A DNA stretch of 64,000 bases from Gnomoniopsis sp. IMI 355080 (lineage: Eukaryota; Ascomycota; Sordariomycetes; Diaporthales; Gnomoniaceae), in assembly GCA_027946555.1 (NCBI GenBank), contig JAPEVC010000141.1, positions 1-64,000 of the forward strand. The letters are read 5' to 3'. This document shows, in pieces, positions 23,347 through 36,145 of the stretch. The position numbers and the translations under genes were made by a program. Below the pieces are notes generated by a model. That model searched no databases. It saw only the letters and a list, made by a program, of their open reading frames with translations, and was not told where the DNA came from. Positions within the stretch are counted from its first letter, which is position 1, and every line of letters starts with the position of its first letter.

Positions 23347-23764
23347 TGGAGAAGGCTACGTTTTCTGCGTCCATACATTGCAGGCATGTTTTGGTTGATA
23401 AATGTGAATAAAAAGACGAGGTCGTTTTCATCCTGGAAAGTATACACTGGGACACAATCAATACATCAGCATCGGCCTGTCAGTTTTGGAGGGCACCATG
23501 TAGGTTTACGTGAAGAAGCTAGAGGCCGTGACAACGAAGTCGTAGCATGGACGGGTAGCGGCCAGCAGTGGCAGGAAAAAACATCAAGTCCTGAATATTA
23601 TCTTCCTTGCGACACGTGCTATTCCTAGTTGGTGTTTTCAGATAAATCACTAAGCCTCTAGAACTTTTGATGTCCGTTTCTTGTTGACGAGTAGTCCGTG
23701 GTAGTAAGTACGGCTCATGAACATTCGCACGGTTCTTATTTCTCCTAACAACTGACCAAAACGA
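23347..23764. other. Convergent spacer after SLATT gene
   Basis: About 420 nt between the stop of the SLATT gene (plus) and the stop of the carbamoylase gene (minus). No coding frame is supported. Confidence 0.5.
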
Positions 23765-25399
23765 TCACGAATTGGCCATCATCTGATCATATCGCAGAAC
23801 GCTCTGGCATAGGACCTCCGCACCCAGGGCACAGTCCTCAGGGCTTGTCCACTCCTCGGGATGATGGCTAATACCATTCCTGCTCGGCACAAAAATCATT
23901 GAAGTAGGAATGATCCCAGATGTATAGACACTGTCATGCCCCGCCCCGCTCCTCATATCTCGGTATAATGAATCATCACCGAGGACGGACTTTGCTGCAG
24001 CACGCACCGCAGAAATGCAATCCTGGTGGAAAAGCACGGCAGGACTGACAAAATCGGTGGTCCAGTTGACGGAGAGTGGCAGGTGCTGGTGTACAGTGGA
24101 TTGACAGGACTCACCCTCGACCGAACCGCCCCGAGCAAGGATGGCAAAGTCGCGCTTCAGCTCTGCCTCTACGGCCTCGACAGTCTCGTCAAGGGGGGCT
24201 CGAACATCGAGACTGAAACGCACATTGCCCGGCACAGTATTGACACTACCCGGTGACAAAGTCAGAATGCCGGTCGAGGCGAGCGCTGAGTGCCTGGCAG
24301 CCACTCGGTTTGAATGTGCGATCATTCTCGAGGCCATAAGAAGAGCGTCTGCACGGGCCGAGAAGGGAGTTGTTCCTGTGTGAGATGCCCGCCCTTCCAC
24401 GTCGACTGTGAACCACTTGTATGCCTGAACACCCTGAACTACACCAATCTTCTGCTTCTCGGCTTCGAGGATTGGGCCCTGTTCAATATGGAGCTCAAAG
24501 TGAGCTGTCATTGGCGTGGAACGATAGCTTGCTGGGACACTACCCAGGTATCCAATCCTTTCGAGCTCTGACTTCATGGTTGCTGAGCCACCTCCTACCT
24601 CTCGTAAGCCATGTGCGCGTTCTAACGGTATCTTCTCCGCCCATACCCCAGAAGAAGACATGGATAGTGGAAACCTCGCGCCTTCCTCACTGACGTTCCG
24701 AGAAATCTAGTCAGCCTATGCCGTAGCAGAATATCTGAGAAACGCGAAGATATACGCACTTGGTCCAGTTTACCACTCCTATTGGATACTCTGTCTCAAC
24801 ATCGTGATCACGGAGCAGTTTAAGCATCTCGACGCCGGCCAAGATCCCCAGTATACCATCATACCGGCCGGCGGCAGGTTGGGTGTCCAGATGAGAGCCA
24901 GCGTAGATGGGTGCGACATTGTTCCTTCGCCCTGGGCGCACCGCGAATGTGTTTCCCATTTCGTCCACAACAATTTCGCAGCCGAGTGCTGTGGTGGTCT
25001 CAACAAACCAGTCTCGAGCCTGCTTGTCTGTGTCCGATAGAGCTAGGCGGGACATGCCCGTCTCTGTTGGTTCACTGCATTTCAACGTTTCTAGTCAGCT
25101 CAAAATAGATCTTGAAAAGAGAGTAGCTCTCTAGCTAGATACGCGCCGCCCTCAAGAGATTAGAGATAATCTTGCCTTCCCCATCTTTGACCAGTGCCGA
25201 AGCGACATGTAGAATGAAGCGTGTCCATCAGCCTGCTCTGGTTAACTTTGATGGTTTTCCAATCCTGGTCTTTCATATTCGCTGTTCTCAGCTGGGCGGC
25301 GCAAGTCGCACTGAAACTCCTTCGTAGATACGTAGTCCCCAGATTGCCACGAAAGCCGCATTGTGCCAACCGCCGCGAGCCAGCTTGCATTATAGCCAT
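23765..25399 (-). CDS. N-carbamoyl-amino-acid hydrolase / beta-ureidopropionase-type M20 amidohydrolase
   Basis: Three minus-strand exons, 25399-25176, 25074-24760 and 24689-23765, give 487 residues. These M20-family metalloenzymes hydrolyse N-carbamoyl groups (carbamoyl-amino acids, beta-ureidopropionate, allantoate-like ureides), releasing CO2 and ammonia for nitrogen use. Metal-site residues are visible: SHLDTQ (His136, Asp138), RYDG (Asp147), NEEGARF with the Glu181/Glu182 pair made across the second junction, HIEQGP (His247) and GAGHDS (His431). GRASHTGTTPF is the dimerisation-domain hallmark. The first 30 residues are basic with RRSFSATC, a likely mitochondrial presequence. The first intron is of the GC-AG type (donor AAG|GCAAGA), which restores the family sequence RWGSEPTETGM. 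The second intron has GTGCGT/CAG ends. The family is certain; the exact substrate is not. Confidence 0.9.
25075..25175 (-). other. GC-AG intron of the carbamoylase gene
   Basis: On the minus strand the only in-frame join uses donor AG|GCAAGA and acceptor ATGCAG|T, with a GCTGAC branch-like site between. No GT donor in this stretch preserves the frame and the conserved TETGM motif. GC-AG introns are a small minority of fungal introns and usually have a strong AG|GCAAG context, as here. Confidence 0.85.
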
Positions 25400-27326
25400 G
25401 CTTTGAGAAGCAAATCCGAAATTGACAGTGGCAGTTACTTTTCCAGTTGCATGAAGGCGTTGGTATCCAAATCTACCTACACATGATATGGGAGTGGGCC
25501 CTTGAAGGAAGGCATGTCGTTGTGAGTGGGGCCGTATCTCGCCGGGATCTGCCGGTACTGCCGGCCCGGATCGTCAAGCGGAGCAGAAAAACGTCACAAC
25601 ACTCCCAGGGGGTAGGGAGAGGAGGTAAGGAGATCCGTACCTACATGAGTGTCTCTAATCAGACGATCGTGTTGGTATAATCTTGTCATGGGGGATACAA
25701 TGGGCCTTCGGTCAGTGTCTGCTCACAGCACAGCCCGCCCGGGATGGAGAGGCGACCGCAGGTGTATCGCTTTCGGCTTTGGAGTTCCTCGCAGCGGAAA
25801 GACCAACCATGAGACATCGACGCAGAGAAACTTGGAGTGAACTCGTCAGAGTGCCTCTAGAGTAATCAAGTACCTATCTTTACCACTGCACGGTCACATT
25901 ATGCCGCATGCACTCGTCTATTACTTAGGTACGGAAGGGTCGCCGGAGTGAACGCTGCAGGATCAACTTCCATTTTTTCTATGCTATAGATGTATGAGCT
26001 CGGCTCCATGAGGACTTTCCAAGGCATGAGAAGACGATCTCCAGATGTGCTCAGGTCTGTGGGCTTGAAGGACGAGGTGGAGTGCACGTGCAAAATGGGA
26101 AAATTGCACTTCGTCTATGGGCCTGGAGAATTTGTATAATATTCATGAGTGAGAGATTATACTTGGTCCTTTCACGATATGTGGCTGGCTACACAAGAGC
26201 AGATGGATGACAGCATCGGTCTCCCCCCTCCCAGCTCACTTTAGCCCATAAGAGGTTATCGAAACATTGGAGGCGTTCGCACGCAAGACACTCAATATGA
26301 TCTGCCGAAACAATGGTCCGGAGCAGAGATGGCGAGCACTCAATTCCAGCGTCATAGTTTTCTAGGCAGCATGGTCCAGTGTCCTGTTTATTGCCCAAAT
26401 CTGCGAGTTCTCGACAGGTAGTTCCCACACATTCGCAGTGATCAAGGCATCGCCATGTATCTAGGTACGCATGGCGTGATCGGTATCCTACAACTCGAGC
26501 TCAGCACCCAGGAGGAATTCTCGAGACGAACACCATAGCTACATCCTCGCTCGAGACGTTACGCCTTGTTCAGTGACGTAGGAAATACACTGACAGTGTT
26601 TGTTCAGAATCTTCACATCAATTCGCATATCTTTCCCCAGGCCTGGAGTGAAGGTTCGGGATGACCAGGGACGAGAGCTTCTAGCCCTCAACCTGTCCGC
26701 TTCCTGGAACAGTCTAAACAGCCTCAGCAGATCCTATCAACATTTCCTGCTGTTAGCCCAGGAGTGAACTACACCTTTAAAATTTGAAAGGATCACAGAG
26801 AGAGATAGCTACCTAAAAGTGATTTAACACCGATAACCGGGAACTATGAATCTTGGACTACCAGTGATACCAGCTGGAGGGGTCAGGTATATATATACAA
26901 CCCACATTAATTGATGATAAAGCGTAAGAGATGTTGGATTCGGGTAGCCATGATCGTTGCTTCATCCTCTGGACACCATTCAGGATTTCTAGAACAAAGA
27001 CACATACTGGACGAGATATCCAGTCTCTGTAAATGACTTCGGGAGACAATCAAGTACCTAGTAAGGATATAGTTCACAAACTGGACAGGCTGCTTGGCTC
27101 GGTGTCTCATTACAAATTGATAGAAGCCTCAGCTAGTCTGGCTGACAAGTGCTGACCGGTGCTCCGTGAACGCGGCAGCGCGGGTGGCTCACAAAGCGTG
27201 TCATCACTACGTCGTCATCAACTTGGACCAGATAACATGACATCAACGATTCCCGAGGTGGTTAACGGTACCTACCTCGTATATTGCAAGCCACTTCACA
27301 TACAATATATATATGTGAGGAAGAAA
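25400..27326. other. 1.9-kb intergenic region, no gene supported
   Basis: Only short frames occur. Two CTAGGTAC-type words are present (26461-26468; reverse form 27054-27061), with a related TTAGGTAC at 25925-25932. An in-frame extension of the NTF2-like gene reaches back to about 27159 but reads like leader sequence. Confidence 0.45.
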
Positions 27327-28167
27327 ATGTTTTCACGTACTCGAAGCGCAGGACAATTCCAGAGGTTATTTCTTGTGAATCCAAAACCGTATACAAGACA
27401 CTTTGCGATGACTTCAACGTTAGGTCAAGGATCGGCCGGTGCCGACTCGGGGAAGGTGAATTTTCCCACAGATGCCTCACTCCCAGGCGAGTACTTTGAG
27501 ATTCGACAGACCCATCCGACAGGAGACTACAAGCCGGACCCGTCCAAGTCAATTGGGCTCTCGCCGGCGCGCCAGGCGCTTCTGGACGACATCATCGCTC
27601 TGTACGAGATGAAGCCGACAGTGGAACGCGTGAAGCGGTACACGCCGGACTGTGTATATAACGATCAGTTTGTGTATGCGAATGACAGGTACAAGATGGC
27701 TGCCCAATGGTTTGCCCTGCCCAAGTTGTTCGCGGGGGCCAAGAGTCACGGATATCAGGTCGTTACCAATGACCGGGACTTGATTCAGTTCCGGCACGAG
27801 GAGGTGAGCGATGTTTTGATCTATTCTATTTATCTAGATGCCTGTGGACTGACAGCTTTCTTAGGAGTGGACATTCAAGATCATCCCCAAGACGGCCGTG
27901 GTAAACGCTATTGTTAGCCTATCATTAGACCCCGCCAGCATCGACTCGGACTTCATACGTGTCAAATACCACAAGGATCAGGCTGATGAAAAGGACTATT
28001 CAAATGAGGGGTTTGGGGCGGCGTTCAAAAAGTTTCAGACGGACACTGTACCGAAATTGATGAGCGCACCTGAGGTCAAGGAGTTTGAAGTCGATAAAGA
28101 CGCAGGAAAGGAGAAAAGACGGACTTACGGTAGCGGAGACGGCGCGGCGCCAGAGAAAAATCTTTAG
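27327..28167 (+). CDS. NTF2-like superfamily protein, possible mitochondrial leader
   Basis: Two exons, 27327-27803 and 27865-28167, give 259 residues; the intron has GTGAGC/TTAG ends. The central region (about residues 80-200) has the NTF2-like or SnoaL-like cone-fold pattern: a first helix with ALLDDIIALYEMKP, then VERVKRYTPDCVYNDQFV, then strands alternating hydrophobic and charged residues, with EEEWTFKIIPKTAVVNAIV crossing the splice junction. Such domains can be enzymes or ligand-binding modules, and no catalytic residues can be assigned. The start chosen, MFSRTRSAGQFQRLF, is basic and could be a mitochondrial targeting sequence. A second in-frame ATG at 27408 (MTSTLGQG) gives a cytosolic form of 232 residues and may be the real start. 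The C-terminus is lysine-rich and polar. Confidence 0.8.
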
Positions 28168-28459
28168 GCTTGTGATGCGACACATGTCAATAAATATCAC
28201 GTTTTGTACTAGATAGTTGGTCCGTCTGTGGTGGTCACTGAATGTTGCGTAATGAAATCCAAACAACTTCCCACGACCGCGAGAGCTCCTTTTTCTCCCA
28301 CTAAACACCTCCCTCTCTAATCTCAAAGAATACATTATTTTGGCATCTACTTGGCATCTCATACAGTGACTTCTCAAGGCACTACTCCTGTTGAAACTCG
28401 GCGTGATTTACGATCAAACACACAAATCCAGCCTCTTCAGTACAGATTGTGTTGAAACG

Positions 28460-30365
28460 ATGCTTTCTACAGGATCAAAACCTTTTGCTATCATCGGGCT
28501 GCTCTTCTCTGCACTCCTAGGAGCTCAAGGTAGCGGTCGAGACTCCTACCAATGGCAGCACAAATGCCCACAGACTGGACCACTCGTTCCAGAAACAAAC
28601 GATCGACTTGTCAGCATGGAAAAATTCCTAGCATCTCCAGAATATCTCGAACAGTCGGCCCTACGAATGTCCAACGCCGTTCGCTTCAACACAACCAGCG
28701 CGGACGCAATGCGGACCCTAATTGGCAGCGATCATGCCTGGGACCACATATATCCCTTCCAGAGATATCTCGAGGAGACCTTCCCTTTAGCCCACCAAGA
28801 TCTGAAGCTAAAGAGAGTGAATAAACATGGGCTTGTATACACTTGGCAAGGTACAGACAGCTCTTTGAAGCCAGTCATTTTGATGGCTCACCAGGACGTT
28901 GTGCCTGTGCAAATGGAGACGGATGACTGGAAATATCCTCCGTTCGACGGACACTGGGATGGCTCGTACGTGTGGGGCAGAGGTTCAACAGATTGCAAGA
29001 ACACCCTCATTGCGTCTCTGGAGGCCGTCGAAGAGCTCTTGAGAGCCAAGTTCACACCCAAGAGAACCGTGATACTGTCTTACGGCTTCGACGAGGAAAT
29101 ATCCGGCACTCAAGGAGCTAAGAACATCGTCAAGGATTTGCTGGATGTATATGGTGAAAAGGGCATCGCCGTGGTCATTGATGAGGGGCCCGGGATCATG
29201 CGAAGCTGGTCCGGGTCTATCGCGGCGTTCCCAGCTGTCTCTGAGAAAGGTTATGTCGACGTCGATATCAGCGTCAACATGCAAGCGGGCACTCATCTCT
29301 GCCTCCTACAGACAATAGCATAACGGTCATGGCTGAAATAGTCAACTTGCTACACAGAAACCCACATGGAATTTCTCTGGACAAAGACAATCCGGTGTCT
29401 CAAACAATTTTCTGCGCCGCCCAAAACGACGTCAAGATGAAAGACCAGGTCTGGCAAGCGGTAGTGGGAGCTGACCAGGGGTTATTTGCCCTCACTGAAA
29501 TAGCGGCTAAGATCATAAAGTACCATCCAGAAGTCGCGGGCTTTTTCAGTACCACGCAGTCTATTGGTATGATTCATGGGGGATGGAAGGTCAACATCGT
29601 TCCCGGAAATACGAACATTCGCATAACCCACAGAGTAAGTGGAAGTCTTGATCTTGCGTCACCGGTAGGCTTGCTTCACAAAGATGATAGCTGACGGATA
29701 CCCTAGCTTATTCATGGTAGCTCTGTCAAAGATGTCAAGATGCATCTCGAGAAGATTGTAAGGGACTACGCTCATGACAATCTCCCTAACGGCCGTCCAA
29801 TCATCGTCAACGCTTGGGATGAACATGTCGTTCCGGCAAATCAGTCAATAACCCTTAAAGCTCTTCCTGGCGCCATAGAGTACGTATGCTGCATTGGCTG
29901 GGCAATCAGCTATTTCCAGTGTTATATTTCCTATACTTCGTGATCCACTTGACTGACGTTGAGAACAGACCTTCGAGCGTTTCCCCTTTTTCGGTTGACG
30001 ATGTCACCCCCTACAGTATTCTGCAAGGAACTACCTTTGCTCAATACGGCTCCAACCTGTCATACATGGCACCACTACTGATGCCAGCAAATACGGACAG
30101 CAGACACTATCGACAGCTCAGTGACCACATTTTCAGATTCAACCCATCAAAGGATATCAATGACCCGACTGATGACGTCTCTGGACTTCATGGAGCTCAC
30201 AGGGTGAGCTTCATCCCTCTGCTTTTATCTGATCTTGGTAGATCGGTGAAATACTGACACGTAGGGTAACAGGTTGATGAACGAGTCAATATGCTCGGAC
30301 ATGTACACGCTGTGCAATGGTATTCGCTGTTTCTGAGAAATATGGACAATGCGTCGATAGCATAG
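28460..30365 (+). pseudogene. Carboxypeptidase S-like M20 metallopeptidase, frameshifted
   Basis: Exons 28460-29634, 29707-29879, 29969-30203 and 30273-30365 reconstruct a 558-residue M20A peptidase like yeast Cps1, a vacuolar enzyme that removes C-terminal residues from small peptides. A hydrophobic N-terminal segment (about residues 10-28) could be a signal peptide or anchor. Metal-site motifs are present: MAHQDVVPV, GRGSTDCK and DEEISG. At about 29287-29290 the frame breaks. The upstream frame runs to a stop at 29321-29323, while the family sequence (HSSLPPTDN, from the conserved GGHSSxPP motif) continues in the next frame. The exon total is one base short of a multiple of three, consistent with one deleted base in a G-rich spot. 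No intron fits. All later splice sites are intact (GTAAGT, GTACGT, GTGAGC donors) and no other break is seen, so this is either a very young pseudogene or a sequencing error. Confidence 0.85.
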
Positions 30366-32501
30366 TTCTAACATCGATTAAATTCGGTGACTAGGTACAG
30401 GACGTTTCGTTACAACGCACAAAAGAGGCAGACTACCAACTGGTTGGCCGAGTGCGATCTTAGGAGCCGACTATATGTAGGAGTGAAATGGATCGATTGG
30501 ATGTGGAACCGCGTCAAGGAAAAACATACGTTTCTCGTGTTTGGGCTGTTACTATATAGTATTTAGATCAATTGCTTGTGATCGAGACTAGGTACAGAAG
30601 TGACTCAGAATATCACTTCGTGATGAGGAACTTTCATGCGACGGGAATAATAAGTGATTTAAGCTCCTTGATACGTTGGTGCTATAGTTATATATGCAAG
30701 TCATCTCACATATACTTATGTATACTACGAGTTCTTGGCTGAACCATGATATAAACTCGGTATGGATCCCGCATGAACTGGTCCGCTTCTATCTTTGTAC
30801 AGCATCTATGGATACCTAGATATCACAGACAAGGCCCGGAGGATAAAAATTGGGATGTAGGTAGTCTTGTGAAAGACCCGTATATGGAACATAAGTGTTG
30901 TTCAGTTCTTGGGAGTCAGCCCATCGATGTTCTCACGTATCCGTCATGGTACTGGACAACGGGCAACTTCCAGGTGGAAAAGCTTACCAAAGCTTCACTA
31001 GAGACCAAATTCTCTCTCCAGGCGTAAATTAAGATCAGTGGGAGCGCCTACGCAACTGTGATTTGGACACACCAAAGGTTTACCCAATCTCAATTCATGG
31101 TAGATGTGTGTCTACTTTAACATTGAACTTCAGGTTTACTTCAAGCCCTTAGATATATACAAAGGATTATGTGTTTCCCACATTGACGCCAGGGAGGGTG
31201 TCTCATTCCCCCGTTTCTCCCTATGAGTATCAAAGAATCAAATTGCATCCTGCTGTGGCTGTTGGGAATAACTCAGCTTTCCGAATTTGGCAACAAGAGC
31301 ACCTCGAATGCGGTACCCACGATGTACTCGTGGTAATTGACAGTTTTCCAGACTCGCTTTAATTGCCTCCGTCGAATCGGGAACGAAACTCCGGTCTTTT
31401 TCTGCGGCGTCCAAGAGCGGCATCCGCAAACATGTGAAGAACAGCTTCCTCGGCCAAAGCATGAAGGCGTGACATGTCTGTAGGGTAGACCCCAGAACTA
31501 TATAACTTCCAATATGAGGCTGTGGTACGTGGCTTTAATACGTTATAATCTGGGGAATTTGCGGGGGTTGCAGGCCGTTCCTTGCCCAGTAAAAGTCTAT
31601 TTATTAGGTGCGGAGAATATTCGTCGTCCTGTACTCTGTTTCTCTGTTCTACTAGCCTCATTATGCCATGAGTATCTCGCCAGGAATCCTAGGAGCCTTG
31701 TCGGCTGTGGGCATACGAAGATCCACCTAAGTCACGCACTTCACCGATTTCCTTCAAGGTTGCTTATTAGACATAGGCCGAGTCGGTCGACCAAGTAGCA
31801 AGAGGCACTCATAGTCAATATATTGCCCTCAGATAAAAGGTATCATAGAAGGTGCGTTGACGGATTGTGGGAGTACAGTTAAGAACATCCTTGTGCATAA
31901 TATTTTGTTCAACGTTCAACCCCAATGCTGCGCCAGCAAAATATTCCCGTTCCCGGTATGATCTACAATATGCGGAAGTCCCCGCGTCAAGTAAAGTCCC
32001 AGCTAATGCCTTACCGCCGCCGTGACATGGCCCCCGCGCAGCAGCAAGATTGGAAGGCAGAAAACCACCTGATCCAGCTTGCTGATGGTGAATCTATGCA
32101 AGGTTTGCCAGGGCTCTAGGGCTGCCAGGGCACATCAGTCTCCACTAGAGTAGGAACGAGATGGAGTCTTGGCCACGACAACGGCAATGGGACGAATCTC
32201 TCGAAATGTATTAGACACTACCTATAGCCCGCGAAATACCCGGATGGCACACAGTTCACTTGGTATGGTGGCTCAAATTTCCACGACGTTCCTCATCTAA
32301 ATTAATAGTGCACGTTGCAGATTAAGCAGCTGTCTCTTGAGATACAATTCGTCGTTTGTGACATATGCTATTTGTTTTGTTTTATTTTATTTTTTAAAAA
32401 AAACGCTCCCGCTGCTGGCATCTCATCAGAAGATTCGAATCTCGCCGAATGGTGGCCCTTCCGATCTCAGTCCCAGCGCATCTGCGAATGCCCGGTTAAC
32501 C
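30366..32501. other. 2.1-kb AT-rich gene-poor region
   Basis: No coding frame is supported. Sequence is AT-rich with many TATATA and TTATA stretches. Two CTAGGTAC words occur (30391-30398 and 30588-30595). An A/T run lies near 32376-32404. It may contain degraded repeat sequence, but no terminal repeats or transposase fragments could be recognised by eye. Confidence 0.45.
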
Positions 32502-34918
32502 ATGGAAACAGACAAGACGAGCCTAACACATGAGGATTCAAGAAGCTCTAAGCACCGGCGAACCACCCACAATGAGGGCAGAAACGTCGGCTTCATCCCA
32601 AGCTTTCAAAGCATGTATGGGAGAGAGGCATACGACGAGAAGCTTGCGCAGCTCTGGGACGCAGACCGTCGGGAGCCGTTCGAGTACCCAGTCAAAGGAA
32701 AGCGTGTAATACTCCTCATCAGCGCAATTCTGCCATACATGATTGTAAGTCACAACCAGGCTCGTTGCACAGCGAAAGCCAGCGTGCTAGTACTGATGTT
32801 CAGATAGGGCTGTCTTGATCATACAATTATCGGTACGCAACACTTCTCTATGCACACTCCCCGTGACGCGCATGCCATAGTACTGACAACAATAGCGACC
32901 CTCATTCCTACTTTCATAGCAAAGTTCAATCGCCCCGCTGATATTGGCTGGTACGCATCATCGTACTTCTTACCATTCGCGCTTCTGATGCCTACGTTGG
33001 GCAAATGCTACTCACTATGGAAGATCAAGTGGCTTTTCCTGCCGTCTTTGCTGTTTCTCATCAGTAAGTCGACGTATCTCGGGATGAAGCTTACCAGGTG
33101 ATTGATAAGTACGTGATAGGCGGCTCCTTGGTTTGTGGCCTGGCGGAAACATCGGGTGTGTTCATCATGGCCAGGGTTTTGTCTGGCACAGGTGCTGCTG
33201 GTATACTTCATGGAGCGATGAGGATTCTGGCATTTGCACTGCCTGGTGCTCAGCGGATATACATGGAGGGAATAGGTGCCGTCATGATGGGTACGACTCT
33301 CTCCCATAGCCTCTCGCTTCCCCCCAGGGGCACGTTTAGTAGCTGACTAGAACTAGGAGCCTGTATAATGTCGGGTCCATTGATTGGAGGCGTGATTGCT
33401 GACACAATTGGCTGGGAATGGGCCTTCTGGATCAACATACCACCGACCGTTCTTTCTTTTATCATGATTCTTTTCTTATTCCCCACAGAAACACCTCGTA
33501 CGGCTCTCTTTACCCTCTGCACGTTCGAGAAGATCAAACGACTCGACACCTTGGGCTCGTTGTTTCTGGTGATCTCGCTGGGCTGTTTAATAACGGTCCT
33601 GCAAGATTATTCTTATAATCCTGAACTGACTATTGCTCCCAAGGACATCTATATGGCCGTGGGAGCAGGTATAGCTTTGGCCCTCTTCGTGGCACAAGAA
33701 GCACTTGTCCGTCCTGACTTTGCTCTGATGCCCCGACCGTTGATACGTCGCAGATCAGTATGGTCGTGTTCGCTCTTGCTTTTCTTTGTTTTCGCGGGGT
33801 TCACTAGTAAGTATGAAGGTCCTGATTTTCTGCCAACCTGAACTAATACAGACTTGCCATTCAGATTTTGTTTTCTTCATGTCAATATTTCAACAGGTCT
33901 GTCCCCCTCATCCACTCGGACTTACAGATACACCAGGTGCCACACCCGCCAAACTGGTCGACCATGCCCTTTCGAGCCCGAAACATCACATTCTAACGTG
34001 TGTACTCATTCATAGGTCGTACAAGGAGAAACGGCAACCGATAGCGCCATACATATGCTTCCATATGTAATTTCAGCCACAGTCGCTGCAGCGATTACCT
34101 CCGCAGGATCGACACTCATCCGGCTGTACAACCCCTTTTTCATCATGGGTGGTGTGCTGTTCAGTACCGGTCTAGGATTTGTCTCACACATGAATGAGAA
34201 TATTACTCAGCAGATGAAATTCGCCTACGAAGTCCTGGTTGGCACCGGCGTAGGTTTGATGGTCATGGCCAGTGAGTTGTCCTCTTCTCCCTGCAACAAA
34301 GCTCAAACCATTCTTCCAAATATCCACAATGTATCAGTTCGAAGTCTCCGATGAAATACTGACGAGAAATTTGTTTTGAAGACATCGCTCCATGTCACAC
34401 AGATCTTCCGCTCAAGGACCACGCAATTGCCAACGGAGTTACTGGCCTAGGTGGAGCGCTCGGAGCGTGGGTGCCCCTCTGCAAAGATAGCCAGGACTTG
34501 CAATCTACTAACAATTGCGTGCCAATGTAGAAGCATAGCGGTTCCGATCTCAAGCGCGCTGTTCAACCGAGCATTTCGAACCGGCCTTATAGCACTGGAC
34601 ATTCCACCAGCCGTCAAGATCATAGCAGCAGAGGATATCACCGCGATCAACCAGATCGTCCCAGCTGAATATCTGGAGCAGATCATCGAATTACTTGTCT
34701 CATCGTCACAGATGGTTTTCCTCTTTGGTCTCGGGTGCGCGATTGCAGCTGCTGTAACCGCATTTGCCGTGCCTTGGAAGTCAGTGAGCATGACGGGCTC
34801 TTCAAATGAGATAGATGGAGGCTTGCCATTTTCGAGGAACCGTTCACACAAGATAGATGGGACAAAACCCCCAGCACTCGATTCTTTCCCCCAGTGGCGC
34901 GATAGAGAAGCATTATAA
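32502..34918 (+). CDS. MFS transporter (DHA2-like, about 14 TM segments)
   Basis: Nine exons join in frame to 605 residues: 32502-32744, 32808-32832, 32896-33063, 33120-33290, 33357-33806, 33865-33896, 34016-34271, 34382-34466 and 34531-34918. It is a major facilitator exporter of the drug:H+ antiporter type; fungal members export toxins, siderophores or drugs. A polar N-terminus of about 65 residues precedes helix 1. Landmarks are LDHTIIATLIPTF (helix 1 motif) assembled from three exons, ADIGWYASSYFL, the RVLSGTGAAGI segment (motif A/B region), GPLIGGVIADTIGWEWAFWINIPP (motif C with the conserved WIN), and in the second half VTGLGGALGASIAVPISSALF. Two exons are tiny (25 and 32 nt) and rest on frame and on consensus donors and acceptors. 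No biosynthetic genes lie beside it, so a cargo cannot be inferred. Confidence 0.9.
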
Positions 34919-36145
34919 ATTCGGTAGATCTGCTTGGGCCAGGCTAGTATGCTTTCGGTGTGATATGGAGCAATGATCGCGCAAGGGGTTGCATATAAGA
35001 CCAGCCAGCGTGAGATGGTCTTGTGGGTATCTGAGAACATGCAGTCTGGAATTTCTCGCCAGGGCAAGGCGATCATCGCAGCAATTGTACCCCAGTACAC
35101 ACTTCGATCAAACCGGGGTTGTCCGGCCGGTGTCATCCTCAGTTTCTCGGTATCTCAGCACAGAGAAAATGATAAACACAAGCCGGGGGCTGGACTTCAG
35201 GCTTGGGGGCTACCTAATGCTTTGAAATCTCAACAGAAAGGTCGATGTCGAAATTAGTAGCTTTGATAGTTACTCAGCTGAAGAGCAGAATGAAGCTCTG
35301 AAATCGTGCTTTTCGCAGCTTCTTGTTAGTGACTCACCTGATTCGCCCACATACAAGTGGGTGGTCAAAAAATACAGAGCCGATCGCTGGTACAAACAGC
35401 TGTAGCCATTCCCATCGACATCACGCAAGTACTATGTTCTCTGGCCCTTCATTAGCGAGACAGATTTGACTTTTCAATGAATGTCATCCATCTAGGTGCA
35501 CCTAGAGCTTGTGTTGGGACCAACATACCCATAGGCCTTGAAGTCAACATCAAATCGCTTTATGGTATAGATAACCGGGTATTCAGGGCCAATGGTGGAA
35601 TTGTCACCCAGAAAACGTCTGGCACAACAAGTGAATCATAGCCCATGGTGACGGCTTTTGTAAAGGACCTACTTATATACACTGTCCCAGCCTTGGCAGC
35701 CAAGCGGCTAATGAAAGCGAATTCGAAACCTTCTAGTATAGTCCTTTACTTGTTTTAGAGCGAGTAAGTGTATACACTATATTTGGCGGAACGCATACCG
35801 TGTTGTGAGCCCCGGAAACGTGTTCAGCTCCTTCATTTTTTGCTTACATGCATTTAGTAGACATCATAGTAAGATCTGGAGTAAACATTTCACATTGTTA
35901 AGATGGATATTAAAAATGTCATAAATGCATTGCCTATGCAGAAAAAGATCAGAACATGTACGACGTTGTCTTCCGAAATTGAAGCAACCGAGACCAATGG
36001 CAAGCTTTCGAAATTTGGCTGCTTGTAGCAGTATGTATGAGGCAAAGGGCCCGACTGCAGCAGGATCATTGGATTCTCTACCATAGACTACCTATTACAA
36101 TTGACAACCCCTCCTTGCATTCCAGATATTGGTTCCTCCTATCGT
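34919..36145. other. Intergenic region, no gene seen
   Basis: About 1.2 kb with short frames only. Frames antisense to the MFS gene enter from the left but are shadows of it. Confidence 0.5.

Noticed and set aside
32431..32442. GATTCGAATCTC resembling a tRNA T-loop
   Set aside because: No matching acceptor stem, D arm or anticodon arm could be found around it.
34447..35136. 229-codon minus-strand frame
   Set aside because: Antisense to the last MFS exons, whose sense reading gives clear membrane helices.
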